From: Pseudomonas lini
GTDB lineage: Bacteria; Pseudomonadota; Gammaproteobacteria; Pseudomonadales; Pseudomonadaceae
DNA: 64,000 nucleotides
Direction: 5' to 3'
Assembly: GCF_001042905.1 (NCBI RefSeq)
Contig: NZ_JYLB01000001.1
Coordinates: forward strand, 248,001-312,000
Part shown: piece by piece, positions 16,763 through 25,007 of the stretch
Layout of the letters: every line of letters starts with the position of its first letter
How positions within the stretch are numbered: position 1 is the stretch's first letter
Made by a program: the position numbers and the translations under genes
Notes under the pieces: generated by a model
Told to the model about the DNA's origin: nothing
What the model saw: only the letters and a program-made list of their open reading frames with translations
Databases searched by the model: none

Positions 16763-17677
16763 TCAATGTTGCATGCGGTATGACAGCAAGTTGTTCACTT
16801 CTTCACGACTAGGCGCGTAAGCCCCTGCATGTGAGCAAGACACCGACGCACAAGCCGCGGAGAACTCCAATCGTGCACGCGGCTCTTGGATGCCTAGAAG
16901 CGTCGAGGCGAGCCAGCCGGCCATACTCGAATCTCCGGCACCCACTGTATCCGCGACCTCAACGGCGATCGCGGGCTGTTCAAACTTTAGGTCGGTGTCA
17001 TACAACACCATGCCTTTCGCTCCACGGGTGAAAAGAATCTGGGCACGAGTATTCATTGTCCGCAATTCTCGAAGGGCCTGTTCTTCGTTCAATCCAGGGT
17101 ATATCTGACGAAGATCCTCATCCGAGAGCTTGATGATGTCTGCAAGCTCCACCATGGCCGGGAAAGTCAGCTCGCGGTAGCGGGTGTCCATCAGGTTGCG
17201 CCAGTTCGGGTCATAGCTGATCAGCTTGTCTTCTTCCTTCACCCTCCTGGCCACCTCAACAAGCCTGTCCCCCAATGGCTGACGGGCAAGGCTGATACAG
17301 CTGAAGTGACAGAGTCGAGCGGCATCCAACCAACCTGCCGGGAGTTGGTCCACATCAAAAAGTAGATCGGCCTCGCCCGCAAAGAAATACCGGGGAGGGT
17401 GGCTGGAGGGCACGATAGCTACCAGAGGGGCAGCGTCAACTCTCTGGAGGAATCTCATGTCCAGGCCGGCAGCCTTCGATTGCTGTGCGAGCTCATCGCC
17501 CAATGAGTCGGTACTGATCGAGCCGGCGAATGCAGTGGGCACGCCGAGGCGGCTCATTGCGCGGGCCACGTTCCAGGGCGCGCCACCTGGATAGCCCTGC
17601 CACCGTCCGGGCGAGTGTTGAACCACGTCGGTCAGTGCTTCACCAAACACAACAACGCTCGGCAATTGCATATTCAT
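16763..17677 (-). CDS. mtlZ: PfkB-family fructokinase of the polyol locus
   Basis: A 304-aa sugar kinase that would phosphorylate fructose made by polyol oxidation. PfkB signature 1 is PGGAPWNVARAMSRLG (about 31-46); signature 2, DTVGAGDSSMAGWLAS, holds the catalytic Asp in GAGD (about 239-254). The substrate-contact region AGSISTDSLGDELA is typical. Start MNMQLPSVVVFGEALTD: ATG 17677 with AGAGAG just upstream (ATG 17671 is equally possible). It lies next to the AraC regulator, facing away from the transporter genes. P. fluorescens mtlZ sits with mtlD/mtlY, which are absent here. Confidence 0.9.
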   Translation of the reverse strand: MNMQLPSVVVFGEALTDVVQHSPGRWQGYPGGAPWNVARAMSRLGVPTAFAGSISTDSLGDELAQQSKAAGLDMRFLQRVDAAPLVAIVPSSHPPRYFFAGEADLLFDVDQLPAGWLDAARLCHFSCISLARQPLGDRLVEVARRVKEEDKLISYDPNWRNLMDTRYRELTFPAMVELADIIKLSDEDLRQIYPGLNEEQALRELRTMNTRAQILFTRGAKGMVLYDTDLKFEQPAIAVEVADTVGAGDSSMAGWLASTLLGIQEPRARLEFSAACASVSCSHAGAYAPSREEVNNLLSYRMQH

Positions 17678-17732
17678 TCTCTCTTGTATCGGGCTGGGGG
17701 CACTATCGTGCGTCACATCGACAGGCGCGGTC

Positions 17733-18683
17733 TCACCGCACCTGCGTGATCGGTAGCGATGGGTGAAGACTGTCTCGGTTGAAGAGCTTCACGGCAGTAG
17801 TACGCCGGTAGTCGCTCGGGGTCTGATGCATTTCATGACGGAAGTGGCGATTGAAATTGGAGACGTTTTCGTAGCCTACCTCGAAGCAGATTTCGGCGAC
17901 CGAGAGCTGTGTCTGGACGAGTAGTCGACATGCACGCTGGATGCGCAGCTTGCGCATCAGGTCCATGAATCCGTGGCCAGTGATTCGTTTGAAAAAGCGT
18001 GAAAAACCGGCCTCGCTCATCCCAACTCGCTCGGCGATGACAGATAGCCGGACGTCAGACGTGAGCTCATTGATCAAGTAGTCGAATGCCTGATTAATTC
18101 GCTCCGAGCTGCGCTCGTTCAACGAAGGCGAGTAGCAGGCGCTGGCCAATACCCGAATTTCTCGCTTTGGCGCCCTTGCGAGGGTGCCTATCAATTGCAG
18201 GAACATGATCAGGCGCTGAAGCCCCGTCGCCTCGCCGATTCTCTCAAGCAGCAAAGCGGCCTCGACGGCCGTCCCCCCAGTAAACTCGATCCCACGTTGT
18301 GCCAGCTCAAATAGCGTTTTCAGCTCTGATAGCTCAGGTAATGAACCTTGGAGGTCGAGCAGGGCAGCACCGTCAAACTGCAGAACCACGTCGCGGCCTA
18401 CGAGCTGTTCCCCCGGCGCGATATCTCCCATCCAATCATGGGGAAGACCTGGGCCAATCAGTGCGACATGTCCTGCGGTGAAGGGCCCGATGTAATCCCC
18501 AGCCAAAAGCTTGCCACTTCCTTGTCGAATCAGGTGGATTTCATATTCCGGATGGTGGTTCCAGCGGGCGAGGGCGTATGGATAGTCGTGCTCGTACCAT
18601 CGAAAGCTCTGATCGGGTTCAGGAAGGATGACTTCAAGGTCGGCTGGTCGGTGCTCGAACAAAGCAGCGCGGTTATCAGGCAT
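17733..18683 (-). CDS. mtlR: AraC-family activator of the polyol (mannitol/sorbitol) operon
   Basis: A 316-aa regulator. The N-terminal cupin-like sensor has WNHHPEYEIHLIRQGSGKLLAGDYIGPFTAGHVALIGPGLPHDW (about 43-86). Two C-terminal HTH motifs span about 215-300: LSVIAERVGMSEAGFSRFFKRITG and LSVAEICFEVGYENVSNFNRHFR, then TPSDYRR. ATG 18683 has GGGG 6 nt upstream. It is divergent from the binding-protein gene with 292 bp between, the usual mtlR arrangement. The 11-bp inverted repeat at 18778-18828 may be its site. Confidence 0.88.
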   Translation of the reverse strand: MPDNRAALFEHRPADLEVILPEPDQSFRWYEHDYPYALARWNHHPEYEIHLIRQGSGKLLAGDYIGPFTAGHVALIGPGLPHDWMGDIAPGEQLVGRDVVLQFDGAALLDLQGSLPELSELKTLFELAQRGIEFTGGTAVEAALLLERIGEATGLQRLIMFLQLIGTLARAPKREIRVLASACYSPSLNERSSERINQAFDYLINELTSDVRLSVIAERVGMSEAGFSRFFKRITGHGFMDLMRKLRIQRACRLLVQTQLSVAEICFEVGYENVSNFNRHFRHEMHQTPSDYRRTTAVKLFNRDSLHPSLPITQVR

Positions 18684-18777
18684 CTCGTGCCCCTTTTTAT
18701 AGTTATGCGGTGGATCGAATGCGCCAACCATACGCCGAATTCGTCCGGGGCTGCTAGCCCAACTATTGCAGCTTGTT

Positions 18778-18828
18778 GATACTTTTTTAACCCTCGTGGC
18801 TGCCGGTTGTCGCGATCAAAAAAGTATC
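18778..18828. promoter_or_regulatory. 11-bp inverted repeat in the divergent mtlR/mtlE promoter region
   Basis: GATACTTTTTT (18778-18788) and AAAAAAGTATC (18818-18828) are exact reverse complements with a 29-bp spacer, so arm centres are 40 bp apart (about four helical turns). It lies 95 bp from the mtlR start and about 150 bp from the binding-protein start. It could be a pair of AraC-type half-sites or an mRNA hairpin. Confidence 0.55.
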
Positions 18829-18975
18829 GATTCGGCGTCCGCGATTCGTTTGAGGGCGGGGCGGGTAGGTGGTCTAATCAATTCGCCCACCACTGCAATG
18901 CGGTCTTGTTTTGCTCACAAGTGGTGAACAACAACAATAATAGCTCCGGTCATCTGGCTTGGAGTGGAGAGCCCC

Positions 18976-20286
18976 ATGAAGATTACGAATGCGCTAATTC
19001 TTTCTACTGGTCTGTCATACGCCCTTGCCAGCCATGCCGCTGAGACGCTGACCATCGCGACGGTCAACAACGGTGACATGATCCGAATGCAACGGCTATC
19101 CAAGGTCTTCGAGCAGCAGCATCCCGACATCAAACTGAACTGGGTCGTGCTCGAAGAGAACGTTCTGCGTCAGCGCCTGACCACTGACATTGCCACTCAA
19201 GGTGGTCAGTTCGACGTGTTGACGATTGGCACCTACGAGACCCCGATCTGGGGTGCCAAGAACTGGCTAGAGCCGATGAAGGACCTCCCGGCCGGCTACG
19301 ACGTCGACGATATCTTTCCTGCCGTGCGTCAGGGCCTTTCCGTTAACGATACGCTCTACGCACTGCCGTTCTACGGCGAAAGCACCATCACGTATTACCG
19401 CACCGATCTGTTCAAGGCTGCAGGGCTGACGATGCCGGGGCAGCCGACCTGGTCGCAACTGGGCGAGTTCGCTGCCAAGCTCAATGATCCTTCGAAGGAT
19501 CAATATGGCATGTGCTTGCGTGGCAAAGCTGGCTGGGGCGAAAACATGGCCTTGCTTACCACGATGGCCAACGCCTTCGGGGCGCGCTGGTTCGATGAGA
19601 AATGGCAGCCTGAACTCAATGGTCCTGAGTGGAAGGCAGCCGCGACGTTTTATGTTGATACCCTGAAGAAATACGGCCCTCCGGGAGTATCCAGTAACGG
19701 GTTCAACGAAACACTGGCCCTTTTCAACAGTGGAAAATGCGCGATTTGGGTTGATGCAAGCGTGGCTGGATCTTTCACCACCGATAAGGAGCAGAGCCGG
19801 GTGGTGGACAGCGTAGGTTTCGCTCCTGCGCCTACTGAGGTTACCGACAAGGGGTCCTCGTGGTTGTATGCCTGGTCATTGGCAATTCCTGCCACCTCCA
19901 AGCACAAAGAGGCCGCCAAATCGTTCGTTACCTGGGCCACCTCCAAAGAGTACATCCAGCTAGTTACCGATAAGGATGGCATCACGAACGTGCCACCCGG
20001 TACACGCATCTCGACCTACAGTGACGCTTACCTCAAGGCCGCGCCGTTTGCTCAGGTAACGTTGCAAATGATGAAGCACGCTGACCCGTCGCAGCCTTCA
20101 GCCAAACCTGTTCCGTACGTGGGCATTCAATACGTGGTGATCCCCGAGTTTCAGTCGATCGGTACATCTGTAGGCAAGCTTTTCTCCGCAGCATTGACAG
20201 GACAAATGTCGGTTGAGCAAGCGCTGGCTTCTGCCCAGTCCACAACCGAGCGCGAGATGAAGCGTGCGGGCTATCCCAAAAAATAA
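18976..20286 (+). CDS. mtlE: periplasmic polyol-binding protein of an ABC transporter
   Basis: A 436-aa family 1 extracellular solute-binding protein. The signal peptide is at 1-23 (MKITNALILSTGLSYALASHAA, then ETLTIATVNN). The mature part has the usual features of polyol and maltose-type binding proteins: ILKLNWVVLEENVLRQRLTTDIATQGGQFDVLTIGTYE-like core and DSVGFAPAPTEVTDKGSSWLYAWSLAIPATSKHKEAAKSFVTWATS in the C-lobe. ATG 18976 has a GGAG ribosome site. It is the first gene of the transporter operon. Homologues bind mannitol and sorbitol. Confidence 0.93.
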   Translation: MKITNALILSTGLSYALASHAAETLTIATVNNGDMIRMQRLSKVFEQQHPDIKLNWVVLEENVLRQRLTTDIATQGGQFDVLTIGTYETPIWGAKNWLEPMKDLPAGYDVDDIFPAVRQGLSVNDTLYALPFYGESTITYYRTDLFKAAGLTMPGQPTWSQLGEFAAKLNDPSKDQYGMCLRGKAGWGENMALLTTMANAFGARWFDEKWQPELNGPEWKAAATFYVDTLKKYGPPGVSSNGFNETLALFNSGKCAIWVDASVAGSFTTDKEQSRVVDSVGFAPAPTEVTDKGSSWLYAWSLAIPATSKHKEAAKSFVTWATSKEYIQLVTDKDGITNVPPGTRISTYSDAYLKAAPFAQVTLQMMKHADPSQPSAKPVPYVGIQYVVIPEFQSIGTSVGKLFSAALTGQMSVEQALASAQSTTEREMKRAGYPKK

Positions 20287-20300
20287 ATAGCCCCTTACCT

Positions 20301-20321
20301 CCGCCGGCTTAGCGCCGGCGG
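20301..20321 (+). promoter_or_regulatory. intercistronic hairpin between binding-protein and permease genes
   Basis: CCGCCGGC (20301-20308) and GCCGGCGG (20314-20321) pair perfectly around TTAGC. There is no T-run. A GC-rich stem after a binding-protein gene commonly protects that part of the mRNA and lowers downstream expression (established for other ABC operons); that role is inferred here. Confidence 0.55.
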
Positions 20322-20345
20322 TCACAGCCGCACAGGTAAATAATC

Positions 20346-21272
20346 ATGAACACGTCCATTATTCGAGCCCAGCTTGCGGCCTCGGCGCCATCACGCGCAC
20401 GCCGTTTGATCAATCCAGGATGGTTTCTGGTGTCGCCATCGGTTGCACTTTTGTTGCTCTGGATGATCGTGCCGCTGGCCATGACCGTTTATTTTTCGGT
20501 GATCCGGTACAACCTGCTAAATCCAGGGGAAAACGAGTTCGTTGGCCTGGAGAACTTTGCCTATTTCGTGACAGATTCGGGTTTTCTTCCCGGAGCGCTT
20601 AACACGTTGATATTGGTGGGCAGCGTGTTGCTGATCAGCGTGATTTTTGGTGTCTTGATTGCAGCCTTGCTTGAGGCAAGCGAGTTCTTTGGACGCGGCA
20701 TAGTCAGGGTGCTGCTCATTTCGCCGTTTTTTATCATGCCGACCGTGGGTTCGCTGATCTTCAAGAACCTGATCTTCCACCCTGTCTCCGGGATCCTCGC
20801 GGCGGTATGGAAGTTCTTCGGGGCACAGCCCGTCGATTGGCTAGCTCATTACCCACTCTTCTCGATCATCGTCATCGTTTCCTGGCAGTGGCTGCCTTTT
20901 GCGATCTTGTTGCTGATGACAGCCATGCAGTCGCTCGATCAAGAGCAGAAAGAGGCCGCTCGATTGGATGGGGCGGGTGCCCTGGCCATCTTCTGGCATC
21001 TGACCCTGCCACATTTGGCCAGGCCCATCGCGGTGGTGGTGATGATCGAGACGATTTTCCTGCTGTCGGTATTTGCAGAAATCTTCACCACGACAAATGG
21101 CGGACCTGGGTTCGCTTCGACCAACCTCGCCTATCTGATCTACAACCAGGCGCTGGTGCAGTTCGATGTGGGCATGGCCTCGGCCGGTGGTCTGATTGCG
21201 GTGGTGATCGCCAACATCGCGGCGATTGTGCTGGTGCGCATGATTGGCAAGAACCTGACCGACAAAGCCTGA
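20346..21272 (+). CDS. mtlF: polyol ABC transporter permease, first subunit
   Basis: A 308-aa MalF-type inner membrane protein with six hydrophobic segments; the first is WFLVSPSVALLLLWMIVPLAMTVYFSV at about 27-53. The cytoplasmic EAA loop, EAARLDGAGALAIFWHLTLPHLARP, is at about 204-228 and contacts the ATPase. It sits between the binding protein and the second permease, 10 bp before the latter. Length is normal for the family. Confidence 0.93.
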   Translation: MNTSIIRAQLAASAPSRARRLINPGWFLVSPSVALLLLWMIVPLAMTVYFSVIRYNLLNPGENEFVGLENFAYFVTDSGFLPGALNTLILVGSVLLISVIFGVLIAALLEASEFFGRGIVRVLLISPFFIMPTVGSLIFKNLIFHPVSGILAAVWKFFGAQPVDWLAHYPLFSIIVIVSWQWLPFAILLLMTAMQSLDQEQKEAARLDGAGALAIFWHLTLPHLARPIAVVVMIETIFLLSVFAEIFTTTNGGPGFASTNLAYLIYNQALVQFDVGMASAGGLIAVVIANIAAIVLVRMIGKNLTDKA

Positions 21273-21282
21273 GGACAACGCC

Positions 21283-22116
21283 ATGATGACGCTTAAACAA
21301 TCCCGGTCTCTGCAAAGCGTACTGCTCGGCACCTTGGCCTGGGTCACCGCTTTGCTGTTGTTCTTTCCGATCTTTTGGATGGTGCTTACCAGTTTCAAGA
21401 CCGAGATCGACGCCTTCGCTACGCCGCCACAGTTCATCTTCATGCCTACGCTGGAGAATTACTTGCACATCCAGGAGCGCAGCGACTACTTCCACTTTGC
21501 GTGGAACTCGGTGCTGATTTCCTTCTCCGCTACAGCGTTGTGCATGCTGATCGCGGTGCCGGCGGCCTACTCGATGGCGTTCTATGAGACCAAGCGCACT
21601 AAGCAGACGCTGCTTTGGATGCTATCGACCAAGATGCTTCCTCCAGTTGGGGTGCTCATGCCTATCTACCTTCTGGCGAAGGGGGCGGGGTTGCTGGACA
21701 CCCGGATCGCGCTGATCGTGATCTACACCCTGATCAACCTGCCCATCGTGGTGTGGATGATTTACACGTACTTCAAAGACATCCCCCGGGAGATTCTGGA
21801 GGCGGCCAGGCTGGACGGCGCGACCCTGGGGCAGGAGATGCTGCGCGTGCTGCTGCCCATCAGCAAGGGTGGGCTGGCGTCGACCATGCTGCTGTCGATG
21901 ATCCTGTGCTGGAACGAGGCCTTCTGGTCGCTCAACCTGACGAGCTCCAGCGCCGCACCTCTGACCGCGCTGATCGCTTCCTACTCGAGCCCTGAGGGTC
22001 TGTTCTGGGCGAAGCTTTCCGCGGTTTCCACATTGGCCTGCGCACCTATCTTGATCTTCGGCTGGATCAGTCAGAAGCAATTGGTTCGTGGGCTGTCTTT
22101 TGGCGCCGTCAAATGA
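21283..22116 (+). CDS. mtlG: polyol ABC transporter permease, second subunit
   Basis: A 277-aa MalG-type inner membrane protein with six hydrophobic helices. Its EAA loop is EAARLDGATLGQEMLRVLLPISKGG at about 172-196. It forms the channel with the preceding permease. GAGGA precedes the tandem ATG pair at 21283/21286, so either start is possible. Same operon and orientation as the rest of the transporter. Confidence 0.93.
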   Translation: MMTLKQSRSLQSVLLGTLAWVTALLLFFPIFWMVLTSFKTEIDAFATPPQFIFMPTLENYLHIQERSDYFHFAWNSVLISFSATALCMLIAVPAAYSMAFYETKRTKQTLLWMLSTKMLPPVGVLMPIYLLAKGAGLLDTRIALIVIYTLINLPIVVWMIYTYFKDIPREILEAARLDGATLGQEMLRVLLPISKGGLASTMLLSMILCWNEAFWSLNLTSSSAAPLTALIASYSSPEGLFWAKLSAVSTLACAPILIFGWISQKQLVRGLSFGAVK

Positions 22117-22173
22117 CGACGTCGAGCATTCAATGATTTCGCGAAGGCTCCAATTTCATACAGGACTTTACGC

Positions 22174-23271
22174 ATGGCTACTTTGAAAATAGAAAATCTC
22201 AAGAAAGGTTTCGAGGGACTGTCCATCATCAAGGGCATCGATCTCGAGGTTAAGGACAAGGAATTTGTGGTGTTCGTAGGGCCGTCGGGGTGTGGCAAGT
22301 CGACCCTGTTGCGCCTGATTGCAGGTTTGGAAGACGTCACGAGCGGCACGATCGAGCTCGACGGCCGAGACATCACTGAGGTGACTCCTGCCAAACGAGA
22401 CCTGGCCATGGTATTCCAGACCTATGCTCTGTATCCGCACATGACGGTACGCAAGAATTTGTCATTTGCCTTGGATCTGGCCGGTGAGAAGAAGCCGGAT
22501 GTGGAAAGGAAGGTCGCCGAGGCCGCAAGGATTCTCGAACTTGGTTCTCTGCTCGACCGCAAGCCTAAGCAGTTGTCAGGTGGTCAGCGCCAACGAGTCG
22601 CTATTGGGCGTGCGATTGTCCGAAACCCGAAAATTTTCCTTTTCGATGAGCCACTGTCGAACCTTGATGCTGCGCTGCGTGTACAGACGCGCTTGGAGCT
22701 GTCCCGACTGCATAAGGAGCTGCAGGCGACCATGATCTACGTGACCCATGACCAGGTCGAAGCCATGACGCTCGCCACCAAGGTCGTTGTGCTTAACGCT
22801 GGGCGGATCGAGCAGATTGGTTCGCCGCTCGAGCTCTACCATCACCCTGCCAACCTGTTCGTTGCCGGCTTCCTTGGGACACCAAAAATGGGATTCTTGC
22901 AGGCGACTGTGCATGCCGTGCATGCATCGGGGGTGGAGGTTAGATTCGCCTCTGGAACCACTTTGCTCATTCCACGCGACAGCAGTGCGTTGTCGGTCGG
23001 GCAATCCGTGACGATCGGGATACGGCCGGAGCATTTGACCCTGGGCGCTGAAGGCCAAGTGCCGGTCACGACGGATGTCACCGAGCGCCTGGGCAGCGAT
23101 ACCTTCTGCCACGTGAATGTCGATTCAGGAGAAAGCCTGACGGTACGTGTCCAGGGGGATTGCGAAGTGCCGTACGCCGCCCGGCGTTATCTCACCCTCG
23201 ATGTCGCTCATTGCCATCTATTTGATGAGAGCGGTCTTTCGGTAAGCCCTGCGGCATCACGCGCGGCCTGA
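22174..23271 (+). CDS. mtlK: polyol ABC transporter ATP-binding protein (MalK/MtlK type)
   Basis: A 365-aa ATPase. Walker A is [13 protein letters not shown] at about 36-48, the Q-loop sits in [14 protein letters not shown], the signature is [14 protein letters not shown] at about 134-147, Walker B is [13 protein letters not shown] and the H-switch is [14 protein letters not shown]-terminal TOBE/MalK regulatory region (about 235-360) follows. It powers uptake by the two permeases. No stand-alone ATPase is needed elsewhere. Confidence 0.95.
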   Translation: MATLKIENLKKGFEGLSIIKGIDLEVKDKEFVVFVGPSGCGKSTLLRLIAGLEDVTSGTIELDGRDITEVTPAKRDLAMVFQTYALYPHMTVRKNLSFALDLAGEKKPDVERKVAEAARILELGSLLDRKPKQLSGGQRQRVAIGRAIVRNPKIFLFDEPLSNLDAALRVQTRLELSRLHKELQATMIYVTHDQVEAMTLATKVVVLNAGRIEQIGSPLELYHHPANLFVAGFLGTPKMGFLQATVHAVHASGVEVRFASGTTLLIPRDSSALSVGQSVTIGIRPEHLTLGAEGQVPVTTDVTERLGSDTFCHVNVDSGESLTVRVQGDCEVPYAARRYLTLDVAHCHLFDESGLSVSPAASRAA

Positions 23272-23328
23272 CTTCCATCACGCGCGCTCTTTCGATGAAG
23301 CGCGCCACGAACCACAAAGGTAGATTCA

Positions 23329-24102
23329 ATGAAACGTCTCGAAGGTAAAAGCGCTTTGATCACTGGTTCCGCGCGCGGTATTGGACGCTCGTTTGCCCAG
23401 GCCTATATCGGTGAAGGCGCTACGGTCGCTATCGCCGACATCAATTTGGAAAGAGCTCAAGCGACGGCCTCCGAGCTTGGGCCGCAAGCTTACGCGGTGG
23501 AGATGGACGTTACCCGCCAGGCTTCCATTGATGCAGCGATCGCCGAGGTCGTTGCCCACGCAGGAAAGCTGGACATCCTTGTGAACAATGCGGCGTTGTT
23601 CGATCTTGCACCGATCACCGAGATCACTCGGGAAAGCTATGACAAGCTTTTTGCAATCAATGTCAGCGGGACGCTGTTCACGCTTCAGGCAGCGGCGAAG
23701 CAGATGATCAGTCAGGGGCATGGCGGTAAGATCATCAACATGGCCAGCCAGGCGGGTCGCCGCGGTGAGGCGTTGGTAGGCGTCTACTGCGCCACCAAGG
23801 CGGCCGTCATCAGCCTTACACAGTCTGCTGGCCTTAACCTCATCAAGCACAAAATCAATGTCAATGCGATTGCCCCGGGGGTTGTCGATGGCGAACACTG
23901 GGACGGTGTCGACGCGCTCTTTGCCAAACACGAGAACCGACCCCTGGGTGAGAAGAAGCGGCTCGTCGGTCTTGAGGTTCCGTATGGAAGAATGGGGACG
24001 GCAGAGGATCTGGTAGGAATGGCTATTTTCCTGGCAGGCTCGGAGAGCGATTACATCGTCGCACAAACGTACAACGTTGATGGCGGGAACTGGATGAGCT
24101 GA
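23329..24102 (+). CDS. smoS: sorbitol (glucitol) dehydrogenase, SDR family, SmoS-like
   Basis: A 257-aa short-chain dehydrogenase that would oxidise D-sorbitol to D-fructose with NAD. Cofactor motif TGSARGIGRSFAQAY (about 12-26), NNAALFDLAPI (about 85-95), catalytic Ser in NMASQAGRRGEALVG and YCATKAAV with the Tyr/Lys pair. These stretches and the end YNVDGGNWMS agree closely with Rhodobacter SmoS as I remember it. A short GC hairpin (23282-23305) precedes it. It takes the place that mtlD, a long-chain mannitol dehydrogenase, has in P. fluorescens. Confidence 0.88.
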   Translation: MKRLEGKSALITGSARGIGRSFAQAYIGEGATVAIADINLERAQATASELGPQAYAVEMDVTRQASIDAAIAEVVAHAGKLDILVNNAALFDLAPITEITRESYDKLFAINVSGTLFTLQAAAKQMISQGHGGKIINMASQAGRRGEALVGVYCATKAAVISLTQSAGLNLIKHKINVNAIAPGVVDGEHWDGVDALFAKHENRPLGEKKRLVGLEVPYGRMGTAEDLVGMAIFLAGSESDYIVAQTYNVDGGNWMS

Positions 24103-24290
24103 GTGCAGAAGGGTGTTCGGGTGACAGGAGAGCGGCACATTTTTCGATCACCCGGCGGTTCGATTCAGCTTCCTCGCGATCACGCTGCCCGACTCATGAG
24201 AGCCCGGCAGTGTGATCCACCGGCCGATTATTGAGGTGGGTGCTAGCAGCAAGGTTTCTTGCTTATCTGCGCGGCCACCTGTGCTCTGCG

Positions 24291-25007
24291 CTACAGGCCG
24301 AGGAGGCGGCGCAGTTCCGGTGCGGTCAGATGGGCGCGGAAACCCGGCCTGCCGGGCTGGAACGAGGCGGAGGCTGCCAGGTTGCCCACGACGACTGGAT
24401 CGCAACCAGCATCGCGTACCAGGTCGGCGGCGACCCGCAAGGCCTCGGCGTCATCTCCGGCGATGGGCATGCCAATGCGCCCGCCCGCTCGTGAGGCAGA
24501 CGTTGCCACCACGGTGGCATCGACGGCACTGAATGCGCGTACCAGTCGCGCGCCGGTCATGTACTTCGCGACGGTTTGAGCAACGCCCAGGTTGTGCGCT
24601 TCGCGGTATACATCGCTGCTGCTTGTGCCCCAAGGATTGGTGGAGTCCAGAACGATCTTGCCACGGTAGGCACTGTGCAGGTCTCGCCCGACCTGGGGCA
24701 GCGCTTCAAACGGAATAGCCAACAGAAGCACGGTGCCGAATTCCGCTGCCACCATCGGCAGGCCGGCCGAAGCGCGTGGCCCTAACGCCTCAACCATGTC
24801 TTGCAATTGCTCTGGATGGCGGGAAGAGAACATGACCTCATGTCCAGCCTCGACCCACAGCCGACCTACCGTGCCGCCCAGCGATCCGCTACCGATCACG
24901 CCGATGCGTGTTGGCGCGACCGCAAAGGCGCGACTCGCGGGGATGAGCCAAGGCAGAGCGGCCAATACGCCAAGGGATTTCACTATGGAGCGGCGGGTAG
25001 ACTTCAT
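24291..25007 (-). CDS. exported NADP-binding F420-reductase-like oxidoreductase with Tat signal
   Basis: A 238-aa protein. The N terminus MKSTRRSIVKSLGVLAALPWLIPASRAFA has a twin-arginine motif (TRRSIVK), a hydrophobic stretch and an AFA cleavage site. The mature part begins with a Rossmann motif, RIGVIGSGSLGGTVGRLW (about 34-51), as in NADPH-dependent F420 reductases (FNO-like), with VLDSTNPWG at about 119-127. Export of a dinucleotide-binding enzyme is unusual; it would carry bound cofactor or get one outside. It overlaps the permease gene by 4 bp, as last gene of a four-gene operon. Confidence 0.82.
   Translation of the reverse strand: MKSTRRSIVKSLGVLAALPWLIPASRAFAVAPTRIGVIGSGSLGGTVGRLWVEAGHEVMFSSRHPEQLQDMVEALGPRASAGLPMVAAEFGTVLLLAIPFEALPQVGRDLHSAYRGKIVLDSTNPWGTSSSDVYREAHNLGVAQTVAKYMTGARLVRAFSAVDATVVATSASRAGGRIGMPIAGDDAEALRVAADLVRDAGCDPVVVGNLAASASFQPGRPGFRAHLTAPELRRLLGL

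Noticed and set aside
16331..16783. Plus-strand frame of 150 codons and overlapping minus-strand frame of 108 codons
   Set aside because: No ribosome site, no family, and the plus frame runs into the fructokinase gene. The cysteine pairs in the minus frame (CSWPRC, CSICG) do not form a known finger; kept only as part of the intergenic note.
20841..22080. Minus-strand frames opposite the permease genes
   Set aside because: They are His/Gln/Arg-rich shadows of membrane protein genes.
23326..24138. Minus-strand frame of 270 codons opposite the sorbitol dehydrogenase gene
   Set aside because: The plus-strand gene has all SDR motifs and close likeness to SmoS; the opposite frame has none.
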